Shown piece by piece: positions 42,377 to 50,573 of a stretch of DNA of 59,232 nucleotides. The stretch is taken from positions 1 through 59,232 of the forward strand of contig DXLM01000009.1 in NCBI GenBank assembly GCA_019414725.1. The letters run 5' to 3'. Position 1 is the first letter of the stretch, and the number at the start of each line of letters is the position of its first letter. The notes below the pieces were generated by a model that did no database searches, was not told the DNA's origin, and worked only from the letters and a program-made list of their open reading frames with translations. The DNA comes from Bacteroides sp. GTDB taxonomy: Bacteria; Bacteroidota; Bacteroidia; Bacteroidales; Bacteroidaceae. Both the position numbers and the translations under genes were made by a program.

Positions 42377-43813
42377 ATGAATTCAATAAAAAAATTCCCT
42401 TCACCACTGATTTCTTTTTTACCGATAATTATACTGATATGCATGTTAGTTGCTACCATCAGTACATTCGGGAGCGACGCACTAAACGGCGGTAGTCAGA
42501 TTTCCTTGCTGGTAACCACCGCTGTCTGTATATTTATAGGAATGGCTTTCTACCGCATTCCATGGAAAGATTATGAACTTGCCATAACGAACAATATTTC
42601 GGGGGTTGCTACAGCCATTATCATTCTGCTCATCATCGGAGCATTGAGTGGAAGCTGGATGATAAGTGGTATTGTTCCCACACTTATCTATTATGGAATG
42701 CAAATTATTCATCCAGACTTTTTTCTGACATCTACCTGCATCATCTGCGTACTTATCTCTGTCATGACAGGAAGTTCGTGGACAACAATCGCCACCATCG
42801 GAATAGCATTGCTAGGTATAGGCAAGTCACAAGGTTTTCACGAAGGCTGGATAGCTGGAGCAATCATTTCAGGCTCTTACTTCGGTGATAAAATCTCCCC
42901 TCTGTCTGAAACAACGATTCTAGCCTCATCCATTACGGAAACTCCTTTGTTCCGCCATATCCGCTACATGCTCATCACGACCATCCCTTCACTGGTAATC
43001 ACACTCATTCTGTTTACCATCATGGGATTCACCCATAATGCCCATACTATGGAGCATATGACAGAAGTAGCAATAAGTCTGGAAAACAAATTCAACATTA
43101 CCCCCTGGTTACTTATCGTCCCCGTCGTAACCGGAATTCTGATAGCCCGAAAGGTTCCTTCTATCATAACTCTTACGATTTCTACATTTTTAGCCTGCAT
43201 AGCAGCAATCATTTTCCAACCTAACCTGTTGAATGAAATTGCCGGAGAAGAAAACTTGTTTAAAGGAGTGATGATAACCTGTTACGGAAGTACCAATCTT
43301 GAAACCGGTAATGCAGCTCTGACAGAGCTCGTTGCCACACGGGGAATGGCAGGCATGACAAACACGATCTGGCTGATACTATGCTCCATGTGCTTCGGAG
43401 GGACCATGACCGCAAGTGGTATGTTGGGAAGTATCACATCTGTTTTTGTACGTTTTATGAAAAACCGTTTCAGTCTGGTTTCATCAACAGTATGTTCTGG
43501 TTTATTCATGAACTTAGCCACTGCCGACCAGTATATAAGTATCATTCTGACAGGAAGCATGTTTGGTAATATATACAGAAAACAAGGATATGAAAGCAGA
43601 CTGTTAAGCCGTACAACCGAAGACTCAGTAACGGTAACTTCCGTATTGATTCCCTGGAATTCATGTGGTATGACACAGGCTACCATCCTGAATGTTCCTA
43701 CCCTGACCTATCTGCCTTATTGCTTCTTCAATATTCTCAGCCCGATTATGAGTATCATCGTTGCAGCTATCGGATACAAAATAATCAAACATCCAACACC
43801 TGAAAAACAATAG
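42377..43813 (+). CDS. nhaC: NhaC-family Na+/H+ antiporter
   Basis: A 478-residue inner-membrane antiporter with about 11-12 hydrophobic segments. The NhaC hallmarks are visible: GSSWTTIATIGIALLGIG (~135-152), the strongly conserved ISGSYFGDKISPLSETTILASS (~167-188) and NLATADQYISIILTGSMF (~382-399). It extrudes Na+ in exchange for H+; some NhaC relatives exchange organic acids instead. It is preceded by its own promoter and the 22-bp repeat, and followed by the hairpin repeat at 43899. Confidence 0.92.
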   Translation: MNSIKKFPSPLISFLPIIILICMLVATISTFGSDALNGGSQISLLVTTAVCIFIGMAFYRIPWKDYELAITNNISGVATAIIILLIIGALSGSWMISGIVPTLIYYGMQIIHPDFFLTSTCIICVLISVMTGSSWTTIATIGIALLGIGKSQGFHEGWIAGAIISGSYFGDKISPLSETTILASSITETPLFRHIRYMLITTIPSLVITLILFTIMGFTHNAHTMEHMTEVAISLENKFNITPWLLIVPVVTGILIARKVPSIITLTISTFLACIAAIIFQPNLLNEIAGEENLFKGVMITCYGSTNLETGNAALTELVATRGMAGMTNTIWLILCSMCFGGTMTASGMLGSITSVFVRFMKNRFSLVSSTVCSGLFMNLATADQYISIILTGSMFGNIYRKQGYESRLLSRTTEDSVTVTSVLIPWNSCGMTQATILNVPTLTYLPYCFFNILSPIMSIIVAAIGYKIIKHPTPEKQ

Positions 43814-43898
43814 TTTATTTAAACTTAAAGTAACAAAAAAGGCTGTTTCAAAATAAAAAACTGAGATAGGATTACTTATAATCCATTAGTTACAACAT

Positions 43899-43960
43899 AA
43901 AAAAACTCCTGCTTTTAGTCTTGCAATTGAAATAAACAACGACTAAAGCAGGAGATTTTT
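43899..43960. repeat. Long hairpin repeat, copy B
   Basis: The arms 43899-43920 (ending CTCCTGCTTTTAGTC) and 43941-43960 (starting GACTAAAGCAGGAG) pair with one bulge around a 20-nt loop. The arms match copy A at 19388-19449, while the loops do not. It may terminate nhaC. The 518-bp gap 43814-44331 holds this hairpin, a 22-bp repeat pair (44069-44112) and the promoter of the GH84 gene. Confidence 0.8.
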
Positions 43961-44068
43961 ATTTCCCAGTTCTATTTTAAGGAAGATTCCTTTTACATTT
44001 ATACCTTTAAATCATTGATTTACAACATCCAATAAAAGCTCTAAATTTTCGTACAAATTTTTCAAAAA

Positions 44069-44112
44069 CATCAAGAAGAATTCTCCAAAATATGCTGATA
44101 TTTTCCAGAAAA
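44069..44112 (+). repeat. 22-bp-period repeat, two units
   Basis: CATCAAGAAGAATTCTCC-AAAA (44069-44090) and TATGCTGATATTTTCCAG-AAAA (44091-44112). The second unit matches the array core at 7534-7634; the first keeps the CAT start, the 22-bp length and the AAAA end. Confidence 0.55.
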
Positions 44113-44303
44113 CAAGGTATTGTTTTTTGTCCTACATCTTTCTTCCCTTCACCCGATAGTACAATTATATGGGAAATACTCTTATTTACATTCTATCGTG
44201 AAAGAAAAATTAGTAAAGCTAATAAAATTAATTCAATATTATAAAAATTCAAGTTCAAGCAAACATTTTGCCCTAAAACAACTTTCTTTTACAAGGAAAT
44301 CAA

Positions 44304-44311
44304 TAGCTTTG
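44304..44311 (+). promoter_or_regulatory. Promoter -7 element of the GH84 gene
   Basis: TAGCTTTG, matching TAnnTTTG, 20 bases before the start codon. Confidence 0.55.
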
Positions 44312-44331
44312 TAAAGCAAAACCTATTTTAT

Positions 44332-46899
44332 ATGGAAAAAAGATACTATAAAAAATCACTAATGGCAGGAGTAATATGCGCAATGGCATGCAGTAACCTC
44401 CTTGCACAAGAAACTGAGTTTGATTTATCGTCACAACGACTGGAAATCCAACAAGTGTTGCCCGTTCCCGGAAAGAAGATAGACCATCAGGGAATTATCA
44501 TCAATCCGACTCCCCACAAACTAACAGTAGATCGAAACAATATGTTGGATATTGCTGGTGGATTGGTTCTTAAAGATAAACAAGAAAAATTTGCAGAAGA
44601 TCTGAAATTTCTTACTCTGACAAAAAAAGGAGTGAAACTAACTATCGATTTTGGAAAAAAGGTAGCACTTAAGCAAGGGGTCAAGGAGATTTCTGGAGCT
44701 TACACCATGCGTATTGACAAAAAAGGAGTTACAATCGTTGGATATGATGAACGAGGAGCTTTTTATGGCATCCAAACATTGCGCCAACTTATAGAAAGCC
44801 CTATCGCTGCAGAAAAACAATTACCTTATTTGGATATCAACGATTATCCAGACCTACCCAACCGTGGTGTAGTAGAAGGTTTTTACGGCACGCCATGGTC
44901 ACATCAGGTACGTATGTCATTAATTGATTTCTACGGAAAATTCAAAATGAACACTTACTTATATGGTCCTAAAGATGATCCATTTCATAGTTGTCCGAAC
45001 TGGAGACTTCCTTATCCCGAAAAAGAAGCTCAGAATATCAAAGAACTGGTTCAGGCGTGTAAACGGAATCGCGTAGATTTTGTATGGGCCATCCATCCGG
45101 GGCAAGACATCAAATGGAACGAAGAAGATTATCAAAATCTGGTCAATAAGTTTAACTGGATGTACGATCTGGGAGTAAGAGATTTCGCAATTTTCTTCGA
45201 TGACATTTCAGGAGAAGGAACCAATCCGTTAAAACAGACAGAATTACTAAACCGTCTGACTGATGACTTTGTAAAAGCCAAAGGTGATGTATCTCCATTG
45301 ACAGTCTGCCCGACAGATTACTCTAAGCTTTGGGCTAATCCGACTCCACAGGGAAGCCTGGCTATCTATGGAAATAGTTTGAATCCAGATATAAAAGTAT
45401 TCTGGACAGGAGATGTGGTATGCAGTGACCTGACTCCGGAAACAATGGAATGGATTAACTCACGTATCAAAAGACCGGCGTATTACTGGTGGAACTATCC
45501 GGTAACCGATTATATCCGTAACTTCATTCTACAAGGTCCCGTATACGGTTTGGATACTTCGCTGACTAAAGAAAATGTCTGTGGTGTTGTCAGCAACCCA
45601 ATGGAACACGGTGAGGCTTCCAAGCTTGCTTTGTACGGAGTTGCAGACTACACATGGAATATCGCAAACTATAATCCTATAGACAGTTGGGAAAGAGGAT
45701 TGCAGGAGTTGACTCCAAAAGCCAAAGATGCTTACCGTACATTTGCCATTCACTCCAGTGACACTGAAAACGGATATCGCAGAGATGAATCTTGGGAAAC
45801 TAAGACATTCCGGATTGCAGAATGGAATGATGCCACGGCTCAGGCTCTTAAAACAGAATTCGAAAAAATAGAAAAAGTCCCGGCTGAAATGGAACAGGGA
45901 TGTGAGAATAAAGCCCTGCTGCAAGAACTCCGTCCGTGGCTGACAGAATTCGGGAAGCTGGGAACAAGAGGGAAACAAGCTATTGAACTGGCTCAAATTT
46001 ATCGCTCAGGCAACGACGACAGTAGCTTCTGGAACAAATATGTGCAGAACTTGATGAGTAAAGAAGATCGTAAAGCTTATGAAGCTCATAAATCCGGAAC
46101 ACTCAAACTGCAACCGTTCTATGAAAATGCAATGGACGATATGGCTCATGGCTTCTTAAAGAAACTGCTGGGTACAACACCTAAAGATTATAAAGGCATT
46201 GGTTCGTTTGGTAACTCTGGTACAATCCTTACTAAATTAATGCTTGATAATGACACTACGACTTACTATACGTCAGGTATCGGACAAAAAGAAGGTGACT
46301 GGATTGGAGTAGACCTGAGAGACATCCGTGACGTGACAGAAATATCAATCCTGCAAGGACGAAATTCTGTAGACGATGTAGACTACTTTGACCATGCGAT
46401 TCTAGAATGTTCTGCTGACGGCAAAACATGGACTCCCCTTATCAAAGAATTGAATAAGCAATATGTCATCAACTGGAAAGGAGATGCTGTAAAAGCACGT
46501 TACGTACGACTGAAAAGACTGGAATCTGAACGCAAAAATTATGCTTCTGTCCGCTCTTTCGAGGTCAACCCGCTTCATGTTGAAAATCTAGGATTCAAAC
46601 TGGAGTCAGAGAATCCACAACAAGTTGTTTATGCATTCGATCAAAATCTGTCTACTTTTTATAAGGTTTCTAATGCATTAACTTTCGAAGTTCCTCAAGG
46701 AACAAAAACTTATACATTATTGATGGATAAACTTTCAGCTCCGCTCAAAGTCAAACAATTTGATAAAAAAGGAGAATTGGTATCCGAAACAAGTATTTCT
46801 TCGCCTTTCTTCAAACTTGAACTGACAAACGATAAAGTAACCAAAGTCACTCTGGAAGGCAAAGCTGAAATATTCGAAGTCATCGCTAATCTTCAATAA
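44332..46899 (+). CDS. Secreted GH84 beta-N-acetylglucosaminidase (NagJ/BtGH84-like)
   Basis: An exported 855-residue hexosaminidase that removes N-acetylglucosamine from glycans, and in the B. thetaiotaomicron homologue also from O-GlcNAc protein, by substrate-assisted catalysis. Signal peptide ends at SNLLAQ (~25). An N-terminal hexosaminidase-like domain (~30-150) is followed by the TIM barrel with PNRGVVEGFYGTPWSH (~176-191) and the catalytic pair in FFDDISGEG (D290, D291). A helical domain (~450-590), an F5/8-type carbohydrate-binding domain (~630-740) and about 110 further residues follow; the homologue I know is roughly 740 residues, so the tail is longer. It has its own promoter and terminator. 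Confidence 0.93.
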   Translation: MEKRYYKKSLMAGVICAMACSNLLAQETEFDLSSQRLEIQQVLPVPGKKIDHQGIIINPTPHKLTVDRNNMLDIAGGLVLKDKQEKFAEDLKFLTLTKKGVKLTIDFGKKVALKQGVKEISGAYTMRIDKKGVTIVGYDERGAFYGIQTLRQLIESPIAAEKQLPYLDINDYPDLPNRGVVEGFYGTPWSHQVRMSLIDFYGKFKMNTYLYGPKDDPFHSCPNWRLPYPEKEAQNIKELVQACKRNRVDFVWAIHPGQDIKWNEEDYQNLVNKFNWMYDLGVRDFAIFFDDISGEGTNPLKQTELLNRLTDDFVKAKGDVSPLTVCPTDYSKLWANPTPQGSLAIYGNSLNPDIKVFWTGDVVCSDLTPETMEWINSRIKRPAYYWWNYPVTDYIRNFILQGPVYGLDTSLTKENVCGVVSNPMEHGEASKLALYGVADYTWNIANYNPIDSWERGLQELTPKAKDAYRTFAIHSSDTENGYRRDESWETKTFRIAEWNDATAQALKTEFEKIEKVPAEMEQGCENKALLQELRPWLTEFGKLGTRGKQAIELAQIYRSGNDDSSFWNKYVQNLMSKEDRKAYEAHKSGTLKLQPFYENAMDDMAHGFLKKLLGTTPKDYKGIGSFGNSGTILTKLMLDNDTTTYYTSGIGQKEGDWIGVDLRDIRDVTEISILQGRNSVDDVDYFDHAILECSADGKTWTPLIKELNKQYVINWKGDAVKARYVRLKRLESERKNYASVRSFEVNPLHVENLGFKLESENPQQVVYAFDQNLSTFYKVSNALTFEVPQGTKTYTLLMDKLSAPLKVKQFDKKGELVSETSISSPFFKLELTNDKVTKVTLEGKAEIFEVIANLQ

Positions 46900-46924
46900 T
46901 AAACCGACCAGGAATATAAAAAGA

Positions 46925-46972
46925 AAAGGCATCATCCTCTACTGATTTGAAAGAGGATGATGCCTTTCTTAT
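46925..46972. terminator. Bidirectional terminator between the GH84 gene and fumarase
   Basis: AAAGGCATCATCCTCT (46925-46940) pairs perfectly over 16 bp with AGAGGATGATGCCTTT (46952-46967), with an 11-nt loop and T-rich flanks on both strands. Confidence 0.85.
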
Positions 46973-46989
46973 AGTTGAAAATAAATTAC

Positions 46990-48633
46990 TTATTTACAGT
47001 TTCCAGTACAACGTGGTTTGATCTGTTTAAAGAAATCATTACCCTTATTGTCAACCAGGATAAATGCAGGGAAGTCTTCTACTTCAATCTTCCAGATTGC
47101 TTCCATACCCAGTTCAGGATATTCTACACATTCGATGCTCTTAATATTATTCTGAGCAAGAATAGCAGCCGGACCACCGATAGAACCCAGATAGAAACCA
47201 CCATGCTTCTTACAAGCATCGGTTACAGCCTGGCTACGGTTACCTTTAGCCAACATAATCATGCTACCACCATGACTCTGGAACAAGTCAACATACGGGT
47301 CCATACGTCCGGCAGTTGTCGGTCCCATAGAACCACAAGCCATACCTGCAGGAGTCTTGGCAGGACCAGCATAATAAATAGGATGGTCTTTAATGTACTG
47401 AGGCAAATCTTCACCACGATCCAAACATTCTTTCAGTTTAGCATGAGCGATATCACGACCAACAATAATAGTACCATTCAGTGACAGACGAGTGGCAACA
47501 GGATATTTATCGAGTTCTGCAAGAATTTCCGGCATCGGACGGTTAAGGTCAATCTTCACAGCATTACCTTCACCTGCCTGACGCAATTCTTCAGGAATCA
47601 ATTCACCTGGATTTGAATCCAGTTTTTCAATCCAGATACCATCTTTATTAATCTTACATCTGATATTACGGTCAGCAGAACAAGAAACACCCAAGCCAAC
47701 CGGACAAGAAGCACCGTGACGAGGCAAACGAATGATGCGTACATCGTGAGCATAATATTTACCACCAAACTGTGCTCCCAAACCAATACGGTGAGCTTCT
47801 TCCAATACTTGCTTTTCAAGTTCTACATCGCGGAATGCACGTCCGTATTCATTGCCTGTAGTAGGCAAGTTGTCATAGAAACGAGTAGAAGCCAATTTCA
47901 CAGTCAGCAAGTTCTTTTCAGCAGATGTACCACCAATTACAAATGCAATATGATAAGGAGGACAAGCAGCTGTACCTAAAGTCTTCATCTTTTCTACCAG
48001 GAACGGAACCAATGTAGCCGGATTCAAGATAGCTTTGGTTTCCTGATACAGATAAGTTTTATTAGCAGAACCACCACCTTTTGTTACACACAGGAAGTTA
48101 TATTCCATACCTTCAGTAGCTTCCAGGTCGATCTGTGCAGGCAAGTTACAACGTGTGTTTACTTCTTCATACATACTCAACGGAGCATTCTGAGAATAAC
48201 GCAAGTTGTTTTCTGTATATGTTTTATATACACCCAGTGACAAAGCTTCTTCATCACAGTATCCAGTCCATACTTGCTGACCCTTTTCACCATGTATAAT
48301 AGCAGTACCGGTATCCTGACAGAAAGGTAAAACTCCTTTTGCTGCAACTTCAGCGTTACGCAAGAAAGTCAAAGCAACGTATTTATCGTTTTCGCTAGCT
48401 TCCGGATCATTCAATATTTTGGCTACCTGTTCGTTGTGAGAACGACGCAACATGAAAGAAACATCGTGGAATGCAGCGTTAGCCATTGCAGTCAATCCTT
48501 CTTTTTCAATTTTCAGGATAGGTTTTCCTTCGAACTCGCTTACAGACACATAGTCTTTTGTAAGCAAATAGTATTCAGTAGTATCCTTTCCGTGTTCAAA
48601 CATCGGCTGATACTTGAATTCTGGTGTTGCCAT
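46990..48633 (-). CDS. Class I (iron-sulfur) fumarate hydratase
   Basis: A 547-residue [4Fe-4S] fumarase interconverting fumarate and malate, central to the reductive branch that gut Bacteroides use to make succinate. The N-terminal domain includes the cluster-region cysteine in LPFCQDTGTAIIHGEKGQ (~99-116) and CPPYHIAFVIGG (~221-232); the C-terminal beta domain includes GASCPVGLGVSCSADRNIRC (~306-325) and TPAGMACGSMGPTTAGRMDPY. The protein has both halves fused as in E. coli FumA/FumB. Oxygen-labile clusters suit an anaerobe. Monocistronic. Confidence 0.96.
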   Translation of the reverse strand: MATPEFKYQPMFEHGKDTTEYYLLTKDYVSVSEFEGKPILKIEKEGLTAMANAAFHDVSFMLRRSHNEQVAKILNDPEASENDKYVALTFLRNAEVAAKGVLPFCQDTGTAIIHGEKGQQVWTGYCDEEALSLGVYKTYTENNLRYSQNAPLSMYEEVNTRCNLPAQIDLEATEGMEYNFLCVTKGGGSANKTYLYQETKAILNPATLVPFLVEKMKTLGTAACPPYHIAFVIGGTSAEKNLLTVKLASTRFYDNLPTTGNEYGRAFRDVELEKQVLEEAHRIGLGAQFGGKYYAHDVRIIRLPRHGASCPVGLGVSCSADRNIRCKINKDGIWIEKLDSNPGELIPEELRQAGEGNAVKIDLNRPMPEILAELDKYPVATRLSLNGTIIVGRDIAHAKLKECLDRGEDLPQYIKDHPIYYAGPAKTPAGMACGSMGPTTAGRMDPYVDLFQSHGGSMIMLAKGNRSQAVTDACKKHGGFYLGSIGGPAAILAQNNIKSIECVEYPELGMEAIWKIEVEDFPAFILVDNKGNDFFKQIKPRCTGNCK

Positions 48634-48668
48634 AATGATAAGAAATTAATTGTTAGTTACTATGCCAA

Positions 48669-48676
48669 CAAAGGTA
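48669..48676 (-). promoter_or_regulatory. Fumarase promoter -7 element
   Basis: TACCTTTG on the minus strand, 36 bases upstream of the fumarase start. Confidence 0.5.
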
Positions 48677-48789
48677 CGAAGTATTATCGAAATTTTTCCT
48701 TAATTAAGATAAAATCTTTGTTCCGAATGATTCAAAAACTCTGCCGTATTTCACTTTCATGATTCAGTAAGAGATTTACTGAAACTCTC

Positions 48790-50559
48790 CTACTCCATAG
48801 CTCTCAACAAATCTCTCTGCAAAATGTCAACTCCAGGAAATCCTACATAACGATCCTGAAGCTTACCATCGTAACTGATTACCAGATATCCCGGAATTCC
48901 TGTAATGCCATACGAATTACAAAGATATTCCCATTGTTTCTGAGTCAAACGATAATGTATACCATTTATTTCCGCAATAGCAGTCTTCCAGACTTCTTTT
49001 GGAGAAGATGGTCCTGTAACATAAACATATACTACATCTTTCGATGACATCCGCTGCTTTAGTACATTTACCGCAGGCATGCTTTTCCGGCAAGGACCGC
49101 ACCATGTAGCCCAGAAATCAACAAGTACAGCATTACCCCGATGCTGAGATATGATAGCAGGCAATATATCAGCTCCCGACACTAATGTATCCAACTCTGC
49201 AATAACATATTTTTCAGAAGCCTTTGCCCGTTCGGCAACAGCCTGCATGGTCTTTATCTTTTCTCTTACATATGCACTTATTTCCGGATGTTCTATCGAA
49301 GCCAGCATTTTTTTGTCTGCCGATTTCAGACGTTCTTCTTTAACAACATTCTGATAAATATTTCTTGCCTTTTTTATATCTTCCCACAAATCTAACGTTT
49401 CCCCCGTATCACGTTCCCGATACTGTAAGTATGTCACATAATCGTAACCATATTTATCATAAGGAGAGTTTACAATCCCCTGCATTTTAGTACGGGCACC
49501 TTGCAGAACAAGAGCATTTATCTGCATATTTGCAGATACGTATTCCTTATACGCTTTACCGGCTCGTTGGTCATGGTCTAAATCCGATTCAAGTCTTTCC
49601 AGCTCAGACTGCACCTGTTTATTATATTCTTCATCAGATAAATCCAGCGTCTTACTTGAGAAATCAGGATCATCGTTAAGAGCCAGAGGGTATCCCCAGG
49701 TAGCCAGTTCCGTATTCAACAAGGATTCAGCTCCATCAAACCACGCTTTCTGCTTCCGGTCATACTCATCCTTCAACAAACGGGAAGCCGACATACTCAA
49801 TCTGGGAAGATGAATATACACAGTCATTTCTTTACCTGGTAAAAGGAAAAGATCCAACTGTGCCTTATTTATCTGAAGTTTTGCCCCTCCGGCAAGCAGT
49901 AAATCGGTTTCAATATGAAAAGAACCATCCTGACGTACCTTTACAGTCTTTCCCCAATCATTATAAAACAGCCAGTCTGAATGACGAAAAACAACATCCA
50001 ATGCAATTTGAGGATCATAACCTAATATATAACCGTTTATTATAGACTTACCTGCTTTTAACTGGGGAGCAGGCAAATCCTGACTTTGCTCCAGATGATT
50101 AGTTTGCAAAAAACTTGGTATATATACATAGGGTTCTGCCTTACTTAGTTGTACCCCCCATATAATCCATCCTTCTTCTTTCTCTACAAAATCAACAGCA
50201 TGCACTCCTGCAGGAATCGGAGCAAAAGAAAGAGTTACATGATGCTTCCCCGACTTCGAAATAAGCTCCGGCTCGGTTTTTCCATCAATAGACACCCCTT
50301 CAGCTTCACGCAAGCTAAATTCTTGCTGCGTGGTACGCAGACATGTTTTCGAAGAGATAACAGCAGCTTCTCCCGGCTCACCATACAAAACAGCATCTAC
50401 CTGCGTCTGCTCATCCGTTAATATGATTTTCTTTATTTCTATTTTCGACGTATTTGTCGTAATAAAGCACGGGCGGCTAACTTCTCTTTTACGATAAGTT
50501 CCCGCCTGCAAAAACAAAAACATACAACTAAAAACAAAAAATAGCCATACGCCTTTCAT
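48790..50559 (-). CDS. Exported TlpA-like thioredoxin-fold protein
   Basis: A 589-residue secreted protein with a hydrophobic N-terminal signal (LFFVFSCMFLFLQAG, ~6-20). The last ~130 residues form a thioredoxin/TlpA domain with the redox motif WCGPC at 486-490 and the cis-proline segment GIPGYLVI (~554-561). The first ~450 residues have no catalytic motif I recognise; a central helical stretch (~265-440) is rich in charged residues. It is the third gene of hflX-DUF4954-tlpA, 14 bp after DUF4954. A small 8-bp hairpin (48763-48783) follows but lacks a T tract. Partners for reduction or oxidation are unknown. Confidence 0.83.
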   Translation of the reverse strand: MKGVWLFFVFSCMFLFLQAGTYRKREVSRPCFITTNTSKIEIKKIILTDEQTQVDAVLYGEPGEAAVISSKTCLRTTQQEFSLREAEGVSIDGKTEPELISKSGKHHVTLSFAPIPAGVHAVDFVEKEEGWIIWGVQLSKAEPYVYIPSFLQTNHLEQSQDLPAPQLKAGKSIINGYILGYDPQIALDVVFRHSDWLFYNDWGKTVKVRQDGSFHIETDLLLAGGAKLQINKAQLDLFLLPGKEMTVYIHLPRLSMSASRLLKDEYDRKQKAWFDGAESLLNTELATWGYPLALNDDPDFSSKTLDLSDEEYNKQVQSELERLESDLDHDQRAGKAYKEYVSANMQINALVLQGARTKMQGIVNSPYDKYGYDYVTYLQYRERDTGETLDLWEDIKKARNIYQNVVKEERLKSADKKMLASIEHPEISAYVREKIKTMQAVAERAKASEKYVIAELDTLVSGADILPAIISQHRGNAVLVDFWATWCGPCRKSMPAVNVLKQRMSSKDVVYVYVTGPSSPKEVWKTAIAEINGIHYRLTQKQWEYLCNSYGITGIPGYLVISYDGKLQDRYVGFPGVDILQRDLLRAME

Positions 50560-50573
50560 AAATCACATTCTTT

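Noticed and set aside
19388..43960. The two long hairpins as ends of an insertion sequence
   Set aside because: They lie 24 kb apart around core genes, each is a complete hairpin by itself, and no transposase is in or near them.
44120..44314. Small plus-strand ORF of 64 codons before the GH84 gene
   Set aside because: Low-complexity, AT-driven composition (runs of Lys and Ser), no family resemblance, and it overlaps the GH84 promoter.
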